DNA of 64,000 nt from Thalassolituus hydrocarboniclasticus. GTDB taxonomy: Bacteria; Pseudomonadota; Gammaproteobacteria; Pseudomonadales; Oceanobacteraceae. The notes under the pieces are model-generated. The model was not told the DNA's origin and ran no database searches. It saw nothing but the letters and a program-made list of their open reading frames with translations. Positions 1 to 10,126 of this stretch are shown piece after piece; the first letter of the stretch is position 1; every line of letters begins with the position of its first letter. Made by a program: the position numbers and the translations under genes. The stretch lies in assembly GCF_025345565.1 (NCBI RefSeq), contig NZ_CP054475.1:3575129-3639128 (forward strand), given 5' to 3'.

Positions 1-734
1 CGTTTTGCGTAGTTAATGGTGATGCGACGCTGGCCGCGCTCAACAAAGACTACGAAACCGATCACCACGACTGCCAGGGCAGCAATAACCAGCAATACCA
101 GAATATTCAGGTCACCCTGACGCGCAGACTCGAAAGCCTGACCAATTGCACTCGGCAGACCAGCAACAATACCGGCGAAGATCAGGATAGAGATGCCATT
201 ACCGATACCACGTTCGGTAACCTGCTCACCCAGCCACATCATGAACACTGCACCTGCCACGAAGGAAGGTACGGCGGCGATGTAGAAATCAATGCCCGAA
301 GAGAAAGTAACGCCCTGGCCGGCAAGGCCGGCCGAGACGCCGAAGGCCTGAATCGTTGCAAGCAGTACAGTACCGTAACGGGTGTACTGGGTAATCTTGC
401 GACGACCGGCTTCGCCTTCTTTCTTCAACTGTTCCAGCTGCGGACTCACCGCCGTCAGCAATTGCATGATAATGGAAGCAGAGATATAGGGCATGATACC
501 CAGCGCAAGAATACTCATGCGCTCCAGTGCACCACCGGAGAACATGTTGAACATCTCCAGGATTGTGCCCTGGTTCTGCTCGAATAAACGTGCCAATGCT
601 TCCGGATTAATACCTGGCACCGGGATATGGGTGCCAATCCGATATACTACAATCGCCAGGAGCACGAAGCGGATGCGTGACCAGAGTTCAGTCAGTCCGC
701 TTTGCATGCCCTGTGGGAGTCCTTGCCTAGCCAT
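1..734 (-). CDS. secY: Protein translocase subunit SecY, N-terminal part (runs off the left edge)
   Basis: Membrane channel subunit of the Sec translocon, partner of SecE and SecG. About 244 N-terminal residues are visible, beginning MARQGLPQG. They include the plug-region motif IPVPGINP and the cytosolic stretch [19 protein letters not shown], separated by hydrophobic membrane segments. The ATG overlaps the rplO stop (TAATG), which indicates translational coupling at the end of the spc operon. The C-terminal half and any following rpmJ lie outside the window. Confidence 0.97.
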   Translation of the reverse strand, partial: MARQGLPQGMQSGLTELWSRIRFVLLAIVVYRIGTHIPVPGINPEALARLFEQNQGTILEMFNMFSGGALERMSILALGIMPYISASIIMQLLTAVSPQLEQLKKEGEAGRRKITQYTRYGTVLLATIQAFGVSAGLAGQGVTFSSGIDFYIAAVPSFVAGAVFMMWLGEQVTERGIGNGISILIFAGIVAGLPSAIGQAFESARQGDLNILVLLVIAALAVVVIGFVVFVERGQRRITINYAK

Positions 735-1168
735 TAGTCTTCGACCTTTCCACCGGCTGCTTCAATAGCAGCTTTTGCGCCTTGAGTGACTTTCAGACCT
801 TTGATGGTCAAAGCCTTCTTGACTTCACCAGACAGAATCACGCGAGCTTCTTTGATCTTCTCGCCGATTACGTCTGCAGCTTTCAGTGCTGCCAGATCTA
901 CAACATCGCCTTCAACCAGAGCCAGTTCGTTCAGACGGATCTCTGCAACGTACTGTGCTTTGCGTGAAGTAAAGCCAAATTTTGGCAGACGACGGTGGAT
1001 AGGCATCTGACCGCCTTCAAAGCCCGGAGCCACTTTACCGCCGGAGCGTGATTTCTGACCTTTGTGACCACGGCCACCAGTCTTACCCAGACCGGAACCG
1101 ATACCACGGCCAACACGCTTAGGAGCAGGCTTCGAACCAGGAGCTGGGCTCAATTCGTTGAGACGCAT
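734..1168 (-). CDS. rplO: 50S ribosomal protein L15
   Basis: Large-subunit protein that binds 23S rRNA late in assembly. It has 144 residues, the usual length. The N-terminus is the typical glycine- and lysine-rich L15 extension ([19 protein letters not shown]), followed by the globular domain ending in EAAGGKVED. It sits between rpmD (1-nt spacer) and secY (1-nt overlap) in the spc operon. Confidence 0.98.
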   Translation of the reverse strand: MRLNELSPAPGSKPAPKRVGRGIGSGLGKTGGRGHKGQKSRSGGKVAPGFEGGQMPIHRRLPKFGFTSRKAQYVAEIRLNELALVEGDVVDLAALKAADVIGEKIKEARVILSGEVKKALTIKGLKVTQGAKAAIEAAGGKVED

Positions 1169-1169
1169 A

Positions 1170-1355
1170 TTACTCCCCTTCTACCTTAACCATGTATTGA
1201 ACTTGGTTGATCATGCCGCGTACAGATGGAGTATCTTCCAGCTCAACGGTATGACCAATACGACGCAGACCCAGGCCTTGCATGGTTGCACGGTGCTTTG
1301 GCAGCTTGCCAATGGTGCTCCGTGTCTGGGTCACTTTTACGGTTTTCTTAGCCAT
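1170..1355 (-). CDS. rpmD: 50S ribosomal protein L30
   Basis: Small peripheral 50S protein of 61 residues, close to the 59-60 normally seen. It begins [25 protein letters not shown] and carries the conserved core [14 protein letters not shown]. It lies between rpsE and rplO, in conserved spc-operon order, with a 6-nt spacer to rpsE and 1 nt to rplO. Confidence 0.97.
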   Translation of the reverse strand: MAKKTVKVTQTRSTIGKLPKHRATMQGLGLRRIGHTVELEDTPSVRGMINQVQYMVKVEGE

Positions 1356-1361
1356 AACGTA

Positions 1362-1871
1362 TTACCCCAGGATCTCTTCTACGGACTTACCGCGCTTGGC
1401 AGCTACTTCTTCCGGAGACTTCATTTGTGCCAGACCATTGAAGGTTGCACGAACAACGTTTACCGGGTTGGTAGAGCCATAGCACTTAGCCAATACGTTT
1501 TTAACACCAACCATCTCCAGAACGGCGCGCATTGCACCGCCGGCGATGATACCGGTACCTTCAGAGGCCGGCTGCATGTAAATCTGTGCGCCAGAGTGAC
1601 GGGCACGGACAGGATACTGCAGAGTGTTGCCGTCCAGCTGAACATTGACCATGTTGCGCTTAGCCTGTTCCATCGCCTTTTGAATTGCCAGAGGCACTTC
1701 ACGGGACTTACCACGACCAAAACCAACACGACCATTGCCGTCGCCAACCACGGTCAGAGCGGTAAAGGCGAAAATACGACCACCTTTTACCACTTTGGCT
1801 ACGCGGTTTACCTGAACCAGCTTCTCTTGCAGTTCACTTTCGTTACGTTCTACACGTTCATTATTTGCCAT
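1362..1871 (-). CDS. rpsE: 30S ribosomal protein S5
   Basis: Small-subunit protein of the mRNA entry site and decoding fidelity centre; 169 residues against 167 in E. coli. The N-terminal double-stranded-RNA-binding fold contains [26 protein letters not shown] in outline, and the C-terminal domain contains [21 protein letters not shown]. The loop region linked to spectinomycin resistance shows no evident deletion. It is flanked by rplR and rpmD in the spc operon. Confidence 0.98.
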   Translation of the reverse strand: MANNERVERNESELQEKLVQVNRVAKVVKGGRIFAFTALTVVGDGNGRVGFGRGKSREVPLAIQKAMEQAKRNMVNVQLDGNTLQYPVRARHSGAQIYMQPASEGTGIIAGGAMRAVLEMVGVKNVLAKCYGSTNPVNVVRATFNGLAQMKSPEEVAAKRGKSVEEILG

Positions 1872-1882
1872 GATCTTTACCC

Positions 1883-2233
1883 TTAGAATTCCAGGCCGCT
1901 TTCACGAGCCGCGTCAGCCAGAGCTTTAACACGACCATGGTATTTAAAACCAGAACGATCGAACGCAACTTTAGTGATGCCAGCGGCTTTCGCACGCTCA
2001 GCAATCAACTGACCAACTTTGGTCGCTGCATTAACGTTACCAGTAGTGTCACTACGCAGATCCGCTTCAACGGTTGAAGCTGTCGCCAAGACGGTAGCGC
2101 CATTGGCAGAGATGATCTGAGCGTAAATGTGTCTGGGCGTACGATGAACGCACAGACGAACCGCGCTTTTCTCACGGATGTTCATCCGTGTTTTGGTGGC
2201 ACGGCGCAAACGAGCTTTTTTCTTCTCATTCAT
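1883..2233 (-). CDS. rplR: 50S ribosomal protein L18
   Basis: 5S-rRNA-binding protein of the central protuberance, acting together with L5 and L25. It has 116 residues (E. coli 117). The basic N-terminus [16 protein letters not shown] and the conserved ending [25 protein letters not shown] are both present. Spc-operon position between rplF and rpsE. Confidence 0.98.
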   Translation of the reverse strand: MNEKKKARLRRATKTRMNIREKSAVRLCVHRTPRHIYAQIISANGATVLATASTVEADLRSDTTGNVNAATKVGQLIAERAKAAGITKVAFDRSGFKYHGRVKALADAARESGLEF

Positions 2234-2243
2234 GGCCTAGACC

Positions 2244-2777
2244 TTACTTTTTCTTGGCTTCTTTACGACGCACATTTTCATCAGCATAGCGAACACCCTT
2301 ACCTTTATAAGGTTCTGGTGGACGGTAGCCACGGATCTCAGCAGCAACCTGACCTACTTTCTGCTTATCAATACCTTTGATAACCACTTCGGTCTGGCTT
2401 GGCGTCTCGACAGAAATGCCTTCCGGCAGTTCATAGTCGATTGGGTGAGAGAAGCCCAGAGTCAAATTTAATGACTTGCCGGATGCTTTGGCACGATAAC
2501 CAACACCCTGCAGAATCAGTTTCTTTTCGAAACCAACGTTAACACCGGTAACCATGTTGTTTACCAGGGCGCGGAAAGTACCGGCCAGAGCGTTGGCTTG
2601 CTTGTCGCCAGTTTTAGGAGCGAAGGTCAGTACGTTTTCTTCCTGTTTGATTTCAACAGAAGAATGTACATCCAGTTCTAACTGGCCTTGCTTGCCTTTG
2701 ATGGCGATTTTGTCTGCAGCCAGTTTAACTTCTACACCGGCTGGGATTTGTACAGGAGCTTTTGCTACGCGAGACAT
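2244..2777 (-). CDS. rplF: 50S ribosomal protein L6
   Basis: Large-subunit protein near the sarcin-ricin loop and the factor-binding site; 177 residues, the same as E. coli. It has the two repeated L6 domains and the family signature [14 protein letters not shown] near the C-terminus, ending KKEAKKK-like in a basic tail. It follows rpsH by 11 nt in the spc operon. Confidence 0.98.
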   Translation of the reverse strand: MSRVAKAPVQIPAGVEVKLAADKIAIKGKQGQLELDVHSSVEIKQEENVLTFAPKTGDKQANALAGTFRALVNNMVTGVNVGFEKKLILQGVGYRAKASGKSLNLTLGFSHPIDYELPEGISVETPSQTEVVIKGIDKQKVGQVAAEIRGYRPPEPYKGKGVRYADENVRRKEAKKK

Positions 2778-2788
2778 CGTAATTCCCC

Positions 2789-3181
2789 TTAGAATACGGT
2801 CGCAATAACTTCACCGCCCACGCCCGCAGCACGAGCAGCGCGATCAGTCATAACGCCTTTAGAGGTGGATACGATAGCCACACCCAGACCTGCTTCAACT
2901 TTAGGCAGCTCTGTGGTGCCACGGTACTGACGCAGACCAGGGCGGCTAACGCGCTGGATACGTTCAATAACTGGCTTACCTTCGTAGTATTTCAGATCGA
3001 TGGTCAGGGTCGGCTTGACCGCTTCATCGATAGAAAAACTGTTGATGTAACCTTCAGCTTCGAGAACCTGGGCTACAGACTTCTTAATTTTTGAAGACGG
3101 CATGCTTACATTCTTATGACCAGCTTGCTGGGCATTACGAATGCGGGTGAACATGTCCGCCAACGTATCTTGCATACTCAT
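2789..3181 (-). CDS. rpsH: 30S ribosomal protein S8
   Basis: Primary 16S-rRNA-binding protein, 130 residues as in E. coli, where it is also the autogenous repressor of the spc operon. The N-terminus [19 protein letters not shown] and the signature near the end ([20 protein letters not shown]) are typical. It is separated from rpsN by an unusually long 60-nt spacer that holds a strong hairpin (see 3208-3235). Confidence 0.98.
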   Translation of the reverse strand: MSMQDTLADMFTRIRNAQQAGHKNVSMPSSKIKKSVAQVLEAEGYINSFSIDEAVKPTLTIDLKYYEGKPVIERIQRVSRPGLRQYRGTTELPKVEAGLGVAIVSTSKGVMTDRAARAAGVGGEVIATVF

Positions 3182-3207
3182 TAATAGTTACCTCTGTTGT
3201 ACAGCGC

Positions 3208-3235
3208 CCCCCTTCCGGTTCTACCCGAAAGGGGG
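3208..3235 (-). promoter_or_regulatory. Stable RNA hairpin in the rpsN-rpsH spacer
   Basis: Five G-C pairs (3208-3212 with 3231-3235), then two A-U pairs, one mismatch and further G-C pairs close a loop near 3219-3223. No U-run follows in the sense (minus) direction, so it is not an intrinsic terminator of the normal kind. Most other junctions in this cluster are 0-20 nt, so a hairpin in a 60-nt gap may be an RNA-processing or regulatory site. Its function is inference. Confidence 0.5.
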
Positions 3236-3241
3236 AATTGC

Positions 3242-3547
3242 TTACCAACTAGCTTTTTTCAGGCCTGGCACATTACCCTTCATGCCTTCTTCGCGCAACT
3301 TAATACGTGAAAGCTTGAATTTACGGTATACGCCGTGTGGACGACCTGTCATTTGACAACGACGCTGCAGACGGCTCGCGGATGAATCGCGTGGCAGTTT
3401 CTGCAGAGCCTGTTGTGCATTCCAACGCTCTTCGTCAGAAGAGTTAACGTTGCTCACGATCGCTTTCAGTTCAGCGCGCTTGGCGGCAAACTTGGCAACC
3501 AGTGCTTCACGCTTCAGTTCACGATTCTTCATGCTAATCTTAGCCAT
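3242..3547 (-). CDS. rpsN: 30S ribosomal protein S14, zinc-free (C-) type
   Basis: Assembly protein of the 30S head; 101 residues, the long form. It has no CxxC pairs, so it belongs to the zinc-independent class. The conserved C-terminal motif [20 protein letters not shown] is present. It lies between rplE and rpsH in the spc operon, with a good Shine-Dalgarno (AGGAG) upstream of the ATG. Confidence 0.98.
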   Translation of the reverse strand: MAKISMKNRELKREALVAKFAAKRAELKAIVSNVNSSDEERWNAQQALQKLPRDSSASRLQRRCQMTGRPHGVYRKFKLSRIKLREEGMKGNVPGLKKASW

Positions 3548-3557
3548 GCTTAACTCC

Positions 3558-4097
3558 TTAGTTACGGAACGGGAACTGCAGCGCTTTCAGCAGAGCGCGG
3601 CCTTCTTCGTTGGTTTTTGCGGTAGTTGTGATGGTCACATCCATACCACGGACCTTGTCTACTTTATCGTATTCAATTTCCGGGAAGATGATCTGTTCCT
3701 TCACACCCATGCTGTAGTTACCACGACCATCGAAAGACTTAGGGTTGATACCACGGAAGTCACGAACACGTGGCAGAGCCACGTCGATCAGACGATCCAT
3801 GAATTCCCACATACGCTCACGACGCAGGGTAACTTTACAGCCAATTGGCCAGCCTTCACGCAGTTTAAAAGCTGCGACAGACTTACGTGCCTTGGTGACA
3901 ACAACTTTCTGACCGCTGATGGCTTCCATTTCGGCCACAGCGTTGTCCAGCAGTTTCTTGTCGCCCAGTGCTTCACCAACACCCATGTTCAGGGTGATTT
4001 TGGTGACTTTAGGCACTTCCATAATGTTTTTGTAACCAAACTCTTCTTGCAGCTTGGCTACTACTTCGTTTTTATACAGTTCTTGTAAACGTGACAT
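3558..4097 (-). CDS. rplE: 50S ribosomal protein L5
   Basis: 5S-rRNA-binding protein of the central protuberance. The start is taken at the ATG at 4097 ([13 protein letters not shown]), giving 179 residues exactly as in E. coli. An in-frame TTG at 4115 would overlap the end of rplX and adds six non-conserved residues. The signatures [14 protein letters not shown] and RVRDFRGI are present. Spc operon, after rplX. Confidence 0.98.
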   Translation of the reverse strand: MSRLQELYKNEVVAKLQEEFGYKNIMEVPKVTKITLNMGVGEALGDKKLLDNAVAEMEAISGQKVVVTKARKSVAAFKLREGWPIGCKVTLRRERMWEFMDRLIDVALPRVRDFRGINPKSFDGRGNYSMGVKEQIIFPEIEYDKVDKVRGMDVTITTTAKTNEEGRALLKALQFPFRN

Positions 4098-4115
4098 AGT
4101 AGTATCCAACTCCAA

Positions 4116-4430
4116 TTAGGCGTCGACTTGATCGCCTGTGGATTTGAAGATACGTACCTTGCTTTCGCCTTCAACTTTGAAGCCAACGCGGTCAGCTTTC
4201 TCAGTTTTCGGGTTCCAGATGGCTACGTTGGAAACCTGAATACCGGTTTCTTTTTCAACGATGCCGCCTGGCTGCTGCAGGTACGGGTTTGGTTTCTGGT
4301 GTTTTTTCACCACGTTAATGCCAGATACCAGCACACGGCCATCCTGCAGAACTTTCTGCACTTTGCCACGCTTGCCTTTATCTTTACCGGCAATAACAAC
4401 TACTTCGTCATTTTTGCGAATCTTTAACAT
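4116..4430 (-). CDS. rplX: 50S ribosomal protein L24
   Basis: Assembly-initiator protein for the 50S subunit, near the exit tunnel; 104 residues. The KOW motif is visible near the N-terminus ([20 protein letters not shown]), followed by the conserved [13 protein letters not shown]. It lies 16 nt after rplN in the spc operon. Confidence 0.98.
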   Translation of the reverse strand: MLKIRKNDEVVVIAGKDKGKRGKVQKVLQDGRVLVSGINVVKKHQKPNPYLQQPGGIVEKETGIQVSNVAIWNPKTEKADRVGFKVEGESKVRIFKSTGDQVDA

Positions 4431-4446
4431 ATCTCGTCCCCCTCCC

Positions 4447-4815
4447 TTAGAGCACTTCTGGTGCCAGGGAAATGATTTTCATGAACTGCTCAGAGCGCAG
4501 CTCACGAGTCACAGGGCCAAAGATACGGGTACCGATTGGCGCCAATGAAGCATTCAGCAGAACGGCAGAGTTTACATCAAAACGGATAATAGATCCGTCC
4601 GGACGACGTACACCTTTACGGGTACGTACTACCACGGCGTTCATTACCTGACCTTTTTTCACTTTACCGCGGGGAATTGCTTCCTTAACGGATACTTTAA
4701 TCAAATCACCGATGCCGGCATAACGACGATGAGAACCGCCCAGTACTTTGATGCACTGTACGCGCTTCGCGCCGCTGTTGTCGGCAACGTCGAGCATTGA
4801 TTGAGTTTGAATCAT
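4447..4815 (-). CDS. rplN: 50S ribosomal protein L14
   Basis: Inter-subunit bridge protein, first gene of the spc block; 122 residues (E. coli 123). It begins [21 protein letters not shown] and ends at [11 protein letters not shown], both characteristic. It follows rpsQ by 32 nt. No clear separate promoter is visible in that short gap, so readthrough from the S10 operon is likely. Confidence 0.98.
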   Translation of the reverse strand: MIQTQSMLDVADNSGAKRVQCIKVLGGSHRRYAGIGDLIKVSVKEAIPRGKVKKGQVMNAVVVRTRKGVRRPDGSIIRFDVNSAVLLNASLAPIGTRIFGPVTRELRSEQFMKIISLAPEVL

Positions 4816-4847
4816 GCCTCTCGCTCCTAACTAACTGCGCCCGGTCC

Positions 4848-5114
4848 TCAGACCTTGGCGGCGCGCTCGTCGATATTTACCAGCGCCCAGGTCTTGTTTT
4901 TAGACATTGGGCGTGACTCTTTTACAGTAACGAGATCGCCAATCTGGCACTCGTTGTTTTCATCGTGGGCCATCACTTTAGTAGAGCGTTTCACGAACTT
5001 TTTATAGATCGGATGCTTAACAAAGCGTTCAACCAGAACAGTGACGGACTTGTCCATCTTGTTGCTCACGACACGACCACTCAGGGTACGAACGGTTTTT
5101 GTGTTCTCAGTCAT
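4848..5114 (-). CDS. rpsQ: 30S ribosomal protein S17
   Basis: Early-assembly 16S-rRNA-binding protein with an OB fold; 88 residues. The core [20 protein letters not shown] and the motif [20 protein letters not shown] are typical of the family. It is the last gene of the S10 operon and starts 2 nt after the rpmC stop. Confidence 0.98.
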   Translation of the reverse strand: MTENTKTVRTLSGRVVSNKMDKSVTVLVERFVKHPIYKKFVKRSTKVMAHDENNECQIGDLVTVKESRPMSKNKTWALVNIDERAAKV

Positions 5115-5116
5115 GA

Positions 5117-5308
5117 TTATTCACCTGCCTTGCTAGCCAGCACGGTTTTTACGCGAGCGATGTCACGACGGGTCTGGCCGATCAGATGAGTCTGACCCAG
5201 CTGACCTGTCGCTTTCTGCATACGCAGTTTAAATTGATCGCTCAACAGTTCTTCCAGCTGAGATTGCAGCTCAGCCACTGATTTATTTTTCAGTTCACTT
5301 GCTTTCAT
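5117..5308 (-). CDS. rpmC: 50S ribosomal protein L29
   Basis: Small two-helix protein at the tunnel exit, part of the docking site for trigger factor and SRP; 63 residues ([15 protein letters not shown] to [10 protein letters not shown]). The ATG at 5308 overlaps the rplP stop as TGATG, which supports it over the in-frame GTG one codon upstream. S10 operon. Confidence 0.97.
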   Translation of the reverse strand: MKASELKNKSVAELQSQLEELLSDQFKLRMQKATGQLGQTHLIGQTRRDIARVKTVLASKAGE

Positions 5309-5721
5309 CACAGCACCGTCCGTTTAACAAATGCGGTTTCAAAAGGCAGTTTCGCAGCAGCCAGAGCAAAGGCTTCGCGAGCCAGCTCTTCTGGTACGCC
5401 TTCGATTTCGTAAAGAACGCGACCTGGCTGGATCTGACAAACCCAGTACTCAACGTTACCCTTACCTTTACCCATACGAACCTCAAGAGGCTTCTCGGTA
5501 ATTGGCTTATCCGGGAAAACGCGGATCCAGATTTTACCACCACGCTTCACTTTACGAGTCATCGCACGACGTGCTGCCTCAATCTGACGAGAAGTCAGAC
5601 GACCACGTCCAGTAGCCTTCAGAGCGTACTCACCGAAGCTCACTTTAGAGCCACGGATCGCCAAACCGCGGTTGCGGCCGGTCTGAACTTTACGGAACTT
5701 TGTACGTTTTGGTAACAACAT
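5308..5721 (-). CDS. rplP: 50S ribosomal protein L16
   Basis: Protein that organises the A- and P-site tRNA binding region of 23S rRNA; 137 residues (E. coli 136). It begins [19 protein letters not shown] and contains [20 protein letters not shown] in the variant [12 protein letters not shown], plus the conserved [14 protein letters not shown] stretch. It is coupled to rpmC by a TGATG overlap. Confidence 0.98.
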   Translation of the reverse strand: MLLPKRTKFRKVQTGRNRGLAIRGSKVSFGEYALKATGRGRLTSRQIEAARRAMTRKVKRGGKIWIRVFPDKPITEKPLEVRMGKGKGNVEYWVCQIQPGRVLYEIEGVPEELAREAFALAAAKLPFETAFVKRTVL

Positions 5722-5733
5722 AACTAATTCCCC

Positions 5734-6423
5734 TTATGAACGACCGGTTTTCTTTTTGCCCTGGTTCTTAGCGCGGTCACGTACCTCTTGGATACCACCG
5801 AGGATCTCGCCTTTGAAGATCCATACTTTTACGCCAATAACACCATAGGTAGTGTGTGCTTCATAAGTTGCGTAGTCGATATCTGCACGCAGTGTGTGCA
5901 GAGGAACACGACCTTCGCGGTACCACTCGGAACGAGCGATTTCAGCACCACCCAGACGGCCACTCACTTGGATCTTGATACCTTCGGCACCACCACGCAT
6001 TGCATTCTGTACAGCACGCTTCATAGCGCGACGGAACATCACACGACGCTCCAGCTGACTTGCAACGCTCTGGGCTACCAGCTTGGCATCCAGATCCGGT
6101 TTACGAACTTCTTCGATGTTGATGTGTACCGGGATACCCATCAGATCGCTGAGATCTTTACGCAGAACTTCTACGTCTTCACCTTTTTTACCGATCACGA
6201 TGCCTGGACGGGCAGTGTGAATGGTTACTTTGGCGTTTTGCGCTGGACGCTCAATAACGACCTTGCTCACTGAAGCCTTTTCCAGGCGCTTTTCGATCAG
6301 AGATCGAACAGCAATGTCAGTCAGCAGGTTGTCGGCGTACTTATCCTTACCGGCATACCAGATCGAGTTATGATCTTTAGTGATACCTAAACGGATACCG
6401 GTTGGATGAACTTTCTGACCCAT
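5734..6423 (-). CDS. rpsC: 30S ribosomal protein S3
   Basis: Forms part of the mRNA entry tunnel and the ribosomal helicase; 229 residues. The start is placed at the ATG at 6423 ([13 protein letters not shown]), the invariant S3 N-terminus. A longer frame to 6468 runs into the end of rplV. The KH domain is visible ([22 protein letters not shown] region), as is the C-terminal motif [12 protein letters not shown]10 operon. Confidence 0.98.
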   Translation of the reverse strand: MGQKVHPTGIRLGITKDHNSIWYAGKDKYADNLLTDIAVRSLIEKRLEKASVSKVVIERPAQNAKVTIHTARPGIVIGKKGEDVEVLRKDLSDLMGIPVHINIEEVRKPDLDAKLVAQSVASQLERRVMFRRAMKRAVQNAMRGGAEGIKIQVSGRLGGAEIARSEWYREGRVPLHTLRADIDYATYEAHTTYGVIGVKVWIFKGEILGGIQEVRDRAKNQGKKKTGRS

Positions 6424-6434
6424 CTGACCAACTC

Positions 6435-6770
6435 CTATTTTTCTGAAACTTTCACAGTGATGTGACAAGTGCGTTTCATGATGCGATCGGCACGACCTTT
6501 CGCACGTGGACGAATACGCTTCATTGTCATACCTTCGTCAACGAACACGGTAGAAACCTTGAGTTCGTCTACGTCGGCACCGTCGTTGTGCTCAGCGTTG
6601 GCGATGGCAGATTCCAGTACTTTCTTGATGATGTCTGCGCCTTTCTTACCTGAGAAGGAAAGAATGTTCAGAGCTTCATCAATCTTCTTGCCGCGGATCT
6701 GATCCGCAACCAGACGTGCTTTCTGTGCAGACAAGCGAGCACCACGTAATACAGCGGCTACTTCAGACAT
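6435..6770 (-). CDS. rplV: 50S ribosomal protein L22
   Basis: Lines the nascent-peptide exit tunnel; 111 residues (E. coli 110). The hallmark C-terminal beta-hairpin region [19 protein letters not shown], which reaches the tunnel constriction and is altered in some macrolide-resistant strains, has no insertion or deletion. It lies 11 nt before rpsC and 13 nt after rpsS. Confidence 0.98.
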   Translation of the reverse strand: MSEVAAVLRGARLSAQKARLVADQIRGKKIDEALNILSFSGKKGADIIKKVLESAIANAEHNDGADVDELKVSTVFVDEGMTMKRIRPRAKGRADRIMKRTCHITVKVSEK

Positions 6771-6783
6771 ATTTCACCCCTTA

Positions 6784-7059
6784 TTAACGTTTGGCTTTCT
6801 TATCCGCCACATGACCCTTGTAAGTACGGGTCAGCGCGAATTCGCCGAGTTTATGTCCTACCATGTCTTCAGTTACGAAAACTGGCATGTGTTGTTTGCC
6901 GTTATGAACAGCGATTGTCAGCCCCACGAAATCTGGAAAGATTGTGGAGCGGCGAGACCAGGTCTTGATCGGACGTTTGTCGTTCTTCTCAAGAGCAGCC
7001 TCTACCTTCTTCATCAAGTGATGGTCAATAAATGGACCTTTTTTCAATGAACGTGGCAC
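6784..7059 (-). CDS. rpsS: 30S ribosomal protein S19
   Basis: Head protein of the small subunit that contacts S13 and the A-site finger bridge; 91 residues. It begins [18 protein letters not shown] and ends in [21 protein letters not shown], both strongly conserved. It lies between rplB and rplV in the S10 operon. Confidence 0.98.
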   Translation of the reverse strand: MPRSLKKGPFIDHHLMKKVEAALEKNDKRPIKTWSRRSTIFPDFVGLTIAVHNGKQHMPVFVTEDMVGHKLGEFALTRTYKGHVADKKAKR

Positions 7060-7076
7060 AGTTCTATCCTCTCTAA

Positions 7077-7904
7077 TTATTTCGCAGAACGACGACGTAC
7101 GATAAGTTTATCGGTACGCTTATTCTTACGAGTCTTGTAGCCCTTGGTTGGAACGCCCCATGGAGTAACAGGATGACGACCACCAGAGGTACGACCTTCA
7201 CCACCACCGTGTGGGTGATCAACAGGGTTCATTACCACACCGCGAACGGTAGGACGAACACCGCGCCAGCGCGAAGCACCAGCCTTACCCAGTTCACGCA
7301 GAGCGTGCTCATTGTTGCCAACTTCACCGATAGTGGCACGACAATCAGACAGAACCTTGCGCATTTCGCCAGAGCGCAGACGCAGAGTGCAGTATGCACC
7401 TTCACGCGCTACCAGCTGAGCAGAGGTACCTGCAGAACGTGCGATCTGACCACCTTTACCAGGCTTCAGTTCTACGTTGTGAATTACGCTACCAACCGGT
7501 ACGTTACGCAGAGACATCGCGCTACCTACTTTGATCGGTGCATCTTCACCAGACACAATCGCATCGCCAGCACTCAGGCCTTTAGGAGCCAGAATGTAAC
7601 GACGTTCGCCGTCGGCGTACTTCAGCAGTGCAATGTTTGCGCTGCGGTTAGGATCGTATTCCAGACGTTCTACAACTGCTGGGATACCGTCCTTGTCACG
7701 TTTGAAGTCGATCAGGCGATAATGCTGCTTATGACCACCACCAATGTGACGGGTAGTAATGTGACCGTTGTTGTTACGACCACCACTTTTTGACTTCTTC
7801 TCAACCAGAGCTGCGAAAGGCTTACCTTTGTGCAGTTCGTTGTTGACGACTTTCACCAGATGGCGACGGCCAGGAGAAGTCGGTTTAGTTTTCACCAATG
7901 CCAT
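7077..7904 (-). CDS. rplB: 50S ribosomal protein L2
   Basis: Core 23S-rRNA-binding protein next to the peptidyl-transferase centre and bridge B7b; 275 residues (E. coli 273). The conserved C-terminal motif [16 protein letters not shown], which contains the histidine studied for peptidyl-transferase activity, is intact. S10 operon, 12 nt after rplW. Confidence 0.99.
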   Translation of the reverse strand: MALVKTKPTSPGRRHLVKVVNNELHKGKPFAALVEKKSKSGGRNNNGHITTRHIGGGHKQHYRLIDFKRDKDGIPAVVERLEYDPNRSANIALLKYADGERRYILAPKGLSAGDAIVSGEDAPIKVGSAMSLRNVPVGSVIHNVELKPGKGGQIARSAGTSAQLVAREGAYCTLRLRSGEMRKVLSDCRATIGEVGNNEHALRELGKAGASRWRGVRPTVRGVVMNPVDHPHGGGEGRTSGGRHPVTPWGVPTKGYKTRKNKRTDKLIVRRRSAK

Positions 7905-7916
7905 GACTTAAACCCC

Positions 7917-8213
7917 TTATTCCGCGTCTGCGAAGTCGATGTCCTGACCTTCAGCCAGGCGAACGTATGCTTTACGCACATCGTTACGTTTGCCTGTACC
8001 GCGAGCAGTACGCTTGGTTTTACCTTTGATGTTGACGGTCTGTACGGAATCAACTTTCACTTCGAACAGAGCTTCAACAGCCTTTTTGATTTCAGGCTTG
8101 GTGGCATCCGGAGCAACACGGAATACATACTGGCCGTGCTTTTCAGCAACCAGAGTTGCCTTCTCGGAAATATGCGGAGCTACCAGCACTTTATAGATAC
8201 GTTCACGGTTCAT
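7917..8213 (-). CDS. rplW: 50S ribosomal protein L23
   Basis: Tunnel-exit protein that forms the main docking site for trigger factor; 98 residues. It begins [19 protein letters not shown] and has the mid-sequence [19 protein letters not shown], which includes the FEV motif used for chaperone binding. Its ATG overlaps the rplD stop by four bases (ATGA). Confidence 0.98.
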   Translation of the reverse strand: MNRERIYKVLVAPHISEKATLVAEKHGQYVFRVAPDATKPEIKKAVEALFEVKVDSVQTVNIKGKTKRTARGTGKRNDVRKAYVRLAEGQDIDFADAE

Positions 8214-8812
8214 GCGTAGGCCTCCTCAAGTTTCTTCAGGGCGGGCACAGTCACCAGTACCTTTTCAAAAGCAATCAGGCTTACAGGATCGATAGCTGAA
8301 GCTTCGGTAATACCAACATGAGGAACGTTACGGGCAGCCAGATACAGCTTTTCGTCGATCTCATCGGCAACGATCAGGACATTGCTCAGTTCCATCTCTT
8401 TCAGCTTGGCAACGAATTCTTTGGTCTTGTGGGATTCCACAGCAAAAGAATCAGCAACAACCAGGCGTTCCTGACGAACCAGCTCAGACAAGATGGACTG
8501 CATCGCCGCGCGATACATTTTCTTGTTTACTTTCTGCTCATAGTTGCGTGGTTTGGCGGCGAAAGTTACACCACCTGAACGCCAGATAGGGCTGTTAGAA
8601 GTACCGGAACGGGCACGGCCTGTTCCCTTCTGACGCCATGGCTTAATACCACCACCGCTAACTTCAGAGCGGGATTTCTGTGCTTTGGTACCCTGACGGC
8701 CACCGGCCATATAGGCGGTAACGATCTGGTGAACCAGAGCTTCATTGAATTCACGACCAAATGCAGCTTCAGAAACAGCTACTGCGGTACCAGTGTTAGT
8801 TTTCAGTTCCAT
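8210..8812 (-). CDS. rplD: 50S ribosomal protein L4
   Basis: Tunnel-wall protein, 200 residues (E. coli 201). In E. coli it also represses its own S10 operon by binding the leader. The tunnel-loop sequence [19 protein letters not shown] is present and undisturbed. It ends in an ATGA overlap with rplW. The S10 leader here is too short for the E. coli type of L4 control (see the promoter at 9922-9950). Confidence 0.98.
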   Translation of the reverse strand: MELKTNTGTAVAVSEAAFGREFNEALVHQIVTAYMAGGRQGTKAQKSRSEVSGGGIKPWRQKGTGRARSGTSNSPIWRSGGVTFAAKPRNYEQKVNKKMYRAAMQSILSELVRQERLVVADSFAVESHKTKEFVAKLKEMELSNVLIVADEIDEKLYLAARNVPHVGITEASAIDPVSLIAFEKVLVTVPALKKLEEAYA

Positions 8813-8815
8813 TGC

Positions 8816-9448
8816 TTACCCCTTAGCCTTAACAGCTGGTTTAACAATCACATCGGAACCAGTAGCACCTGGCACAGCACCTTTGATCAGCAGCAGATTG
8901 TTTTCTGCGTCCACACGAACAACTTCCAGGTTCTGAGTAGTAACCTGTTCAGCACCCATGTGACCTGCCATCTTCTTGCCCTTCCAAACACGACCAGGAG
9001 TCTGACACTGACCGATAGAACCAGGAGCACGATGAGACAGGGAGTTACCGTGGGTAGCATCCTGGGTACGGAAATTCCAGCGCTTAACGCCACCCTGGAA
9101 GCCTTTACCTTTAGATGAACCAGTCACGTCAACTTTCTGACCAGCTTCGAATTGCGCAACGGTCAGCTCATCGCCATTGGCAAGAGCTTCTTCGGTACGG
9201 AATTCCATAACGCCACGACCTGCCTGAACGTTTGCTTTCGCAAAGTGGCCTGCCTCAGCTTTAGTTGTGCGAGAAGCTTTCTTCTCACCAAATGTAACCT
9301 GCAGAGCACTGTAGCCGTCAGTTTCAACGGTTTTCACTTGTGCAACACGGTTAGGTGTTACGTGAACTACAGTAACAGCAACAGATTGACCTTCTTCGGT
9401 AAAGACACGAGTCATGCCCGCTTTCTTACCGACAATACCAATTGCCAT
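8816..9448 (-). CDS. rplC: 50S ribosomal protein L3
   Basis: Early-assembly protein whose central loop reaches the peptidyl-transferase centre; 210 residues. The loop motif [20 protein letters not shown] includes the glutamine that PrmB methylates in E. coli. It begins [21 protein letters not shown]10 operon, after an unusually long 104-nt gap behind rpsJ. Confidence 0.98.
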   Translation of the reverse strand: MAIGIVGKKAGMTRVFTEEGQSVAVTVVHVTPNRVAQVKTVETDGYSALQVTFGEKKASRTTKAEAGHFAKANVQAGRGVMEFRTEEALANGDELTVAQFEAGQKVDVTGSSKGKGFQGGVKRWNFRTQDATHGNSLSHRAPGSIGQCQTPGRVWKGKKMAGHMGAEQVTTQNLEVVRVDAENNLLLIKGAVPGATGSDVIVKPAVKAKG

Positions 9449-9552
9449 TTTCCAATTACCTCTCGTGTACGGGGCTTAACCCACTATGGCCGCCCTCTTC
9501 TCCGACATGGACAAGGGCGTTACACAGAGCCTTACGGATAAATCCTGACGGA

Positions 9553-9864
9553 TTAACCCAGGCTGATCTGAACTTCCACGCCGGCAGCCAGATCCAGTTT
9601 CATCAGCGCATCAACTGTTTTTTCAGTTGGCTCAACAATGTCGAGCATGCGCTTGTGTGTACGGATTTCGTACTGATCACGCGCGTCTTTATTAACGTGC
9701 GGGGAGACCAGAACGGTATAACGCTCTTTACGAGTAGGCAGTGGGATAGGACCACGTACCTGAGCGCCCGTACGTTTGGCAGTATCAACAATTTCCTGAG
9801 TCGAGGTATCGATCAGTCGATGGTCAAATGCCTTCAAACGGATACGGATTCGTTGGTTTTGCAT
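9553..9864 (-). CDS. rpsJ: 30S ribosomal protein S10 (NusE)
   Basis: 30S head protein and, with NusB, part of the transcription antitermination complex. The start is the ATG at 9864 ([19 protein letters not shown]), giving the standard 103 residues; an in-frame TTG two codons upstream is less likely because GGAG is well placed for the ATG. First gene of the S10 operon, behind a near-consensus promoter. Confidence 0.98.
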   Translation of the reverse strand: MQNQRIRIRLKAFDHRLIDTSTQEIVDTAKRTGAQVRGPIPLPTRKERYTVLVSPHVNKDARDQYEIRTHKRMLDIVEPTEKTVDALMKLDLAAGVEVQISLG

Positions 9865-9921
9865 TACCAAACTCCAAGTTTATGTGCAAGAGCTCACTTT
9901 CCCCGGATTAAGGGGACGCGA

Positions 9922-9950
9922 ATTGTATGCGGCTGTACAAAAAGTGTCAA
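9922..9950 (-). promoter_or_regulatory. Sigma-70 promoter of the S10 operon
   Basis: On the minus strand a perfect -35 TTGACA (9945-9950) and a -10 TACAAT (9922-9927) are separated by exactly 17 bp. Transcription should start near 9915, leaving only about 50 nt before the rpsJ ATG. That leader has a small hairpin (CCCC-loop-GGGG, 9901-9915). It is far shorter than the 170-nt L4-responsive leader of E. coli. Confidence 0.85.
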
Positions 9951-10012
9951 CCACGGAATAGCAGACGACTTCCGAAGCCGACAAAGCAGACCAACTCCGG
10001 AATCACACTGAC

Positions 10013-10039
10013 AAAAAAGCCCGCACAAAGCGGGCTTTT
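10013..10039 (-). terminator. Terminator downstream of tuf copy 1
   Basis: Perfect 10-bp stem AAAAGCCCGC / GCGGGCTTTT around the loop ACAAA, with a U-run on the minus strand. It separates tuf copy 1 from the S10 operon promoter, so here the S10 operon is not simply a continuation of the str operon. Confidence 0.85.
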
Positions 10040-10126
10040 CAGATGCAGACATCGATCACTGTTGCGGACATCCTGTCCTCACCCTACCGGGCCAACCTCC
10101 GGCTGTCACAATCTGATCCGGTCAGA

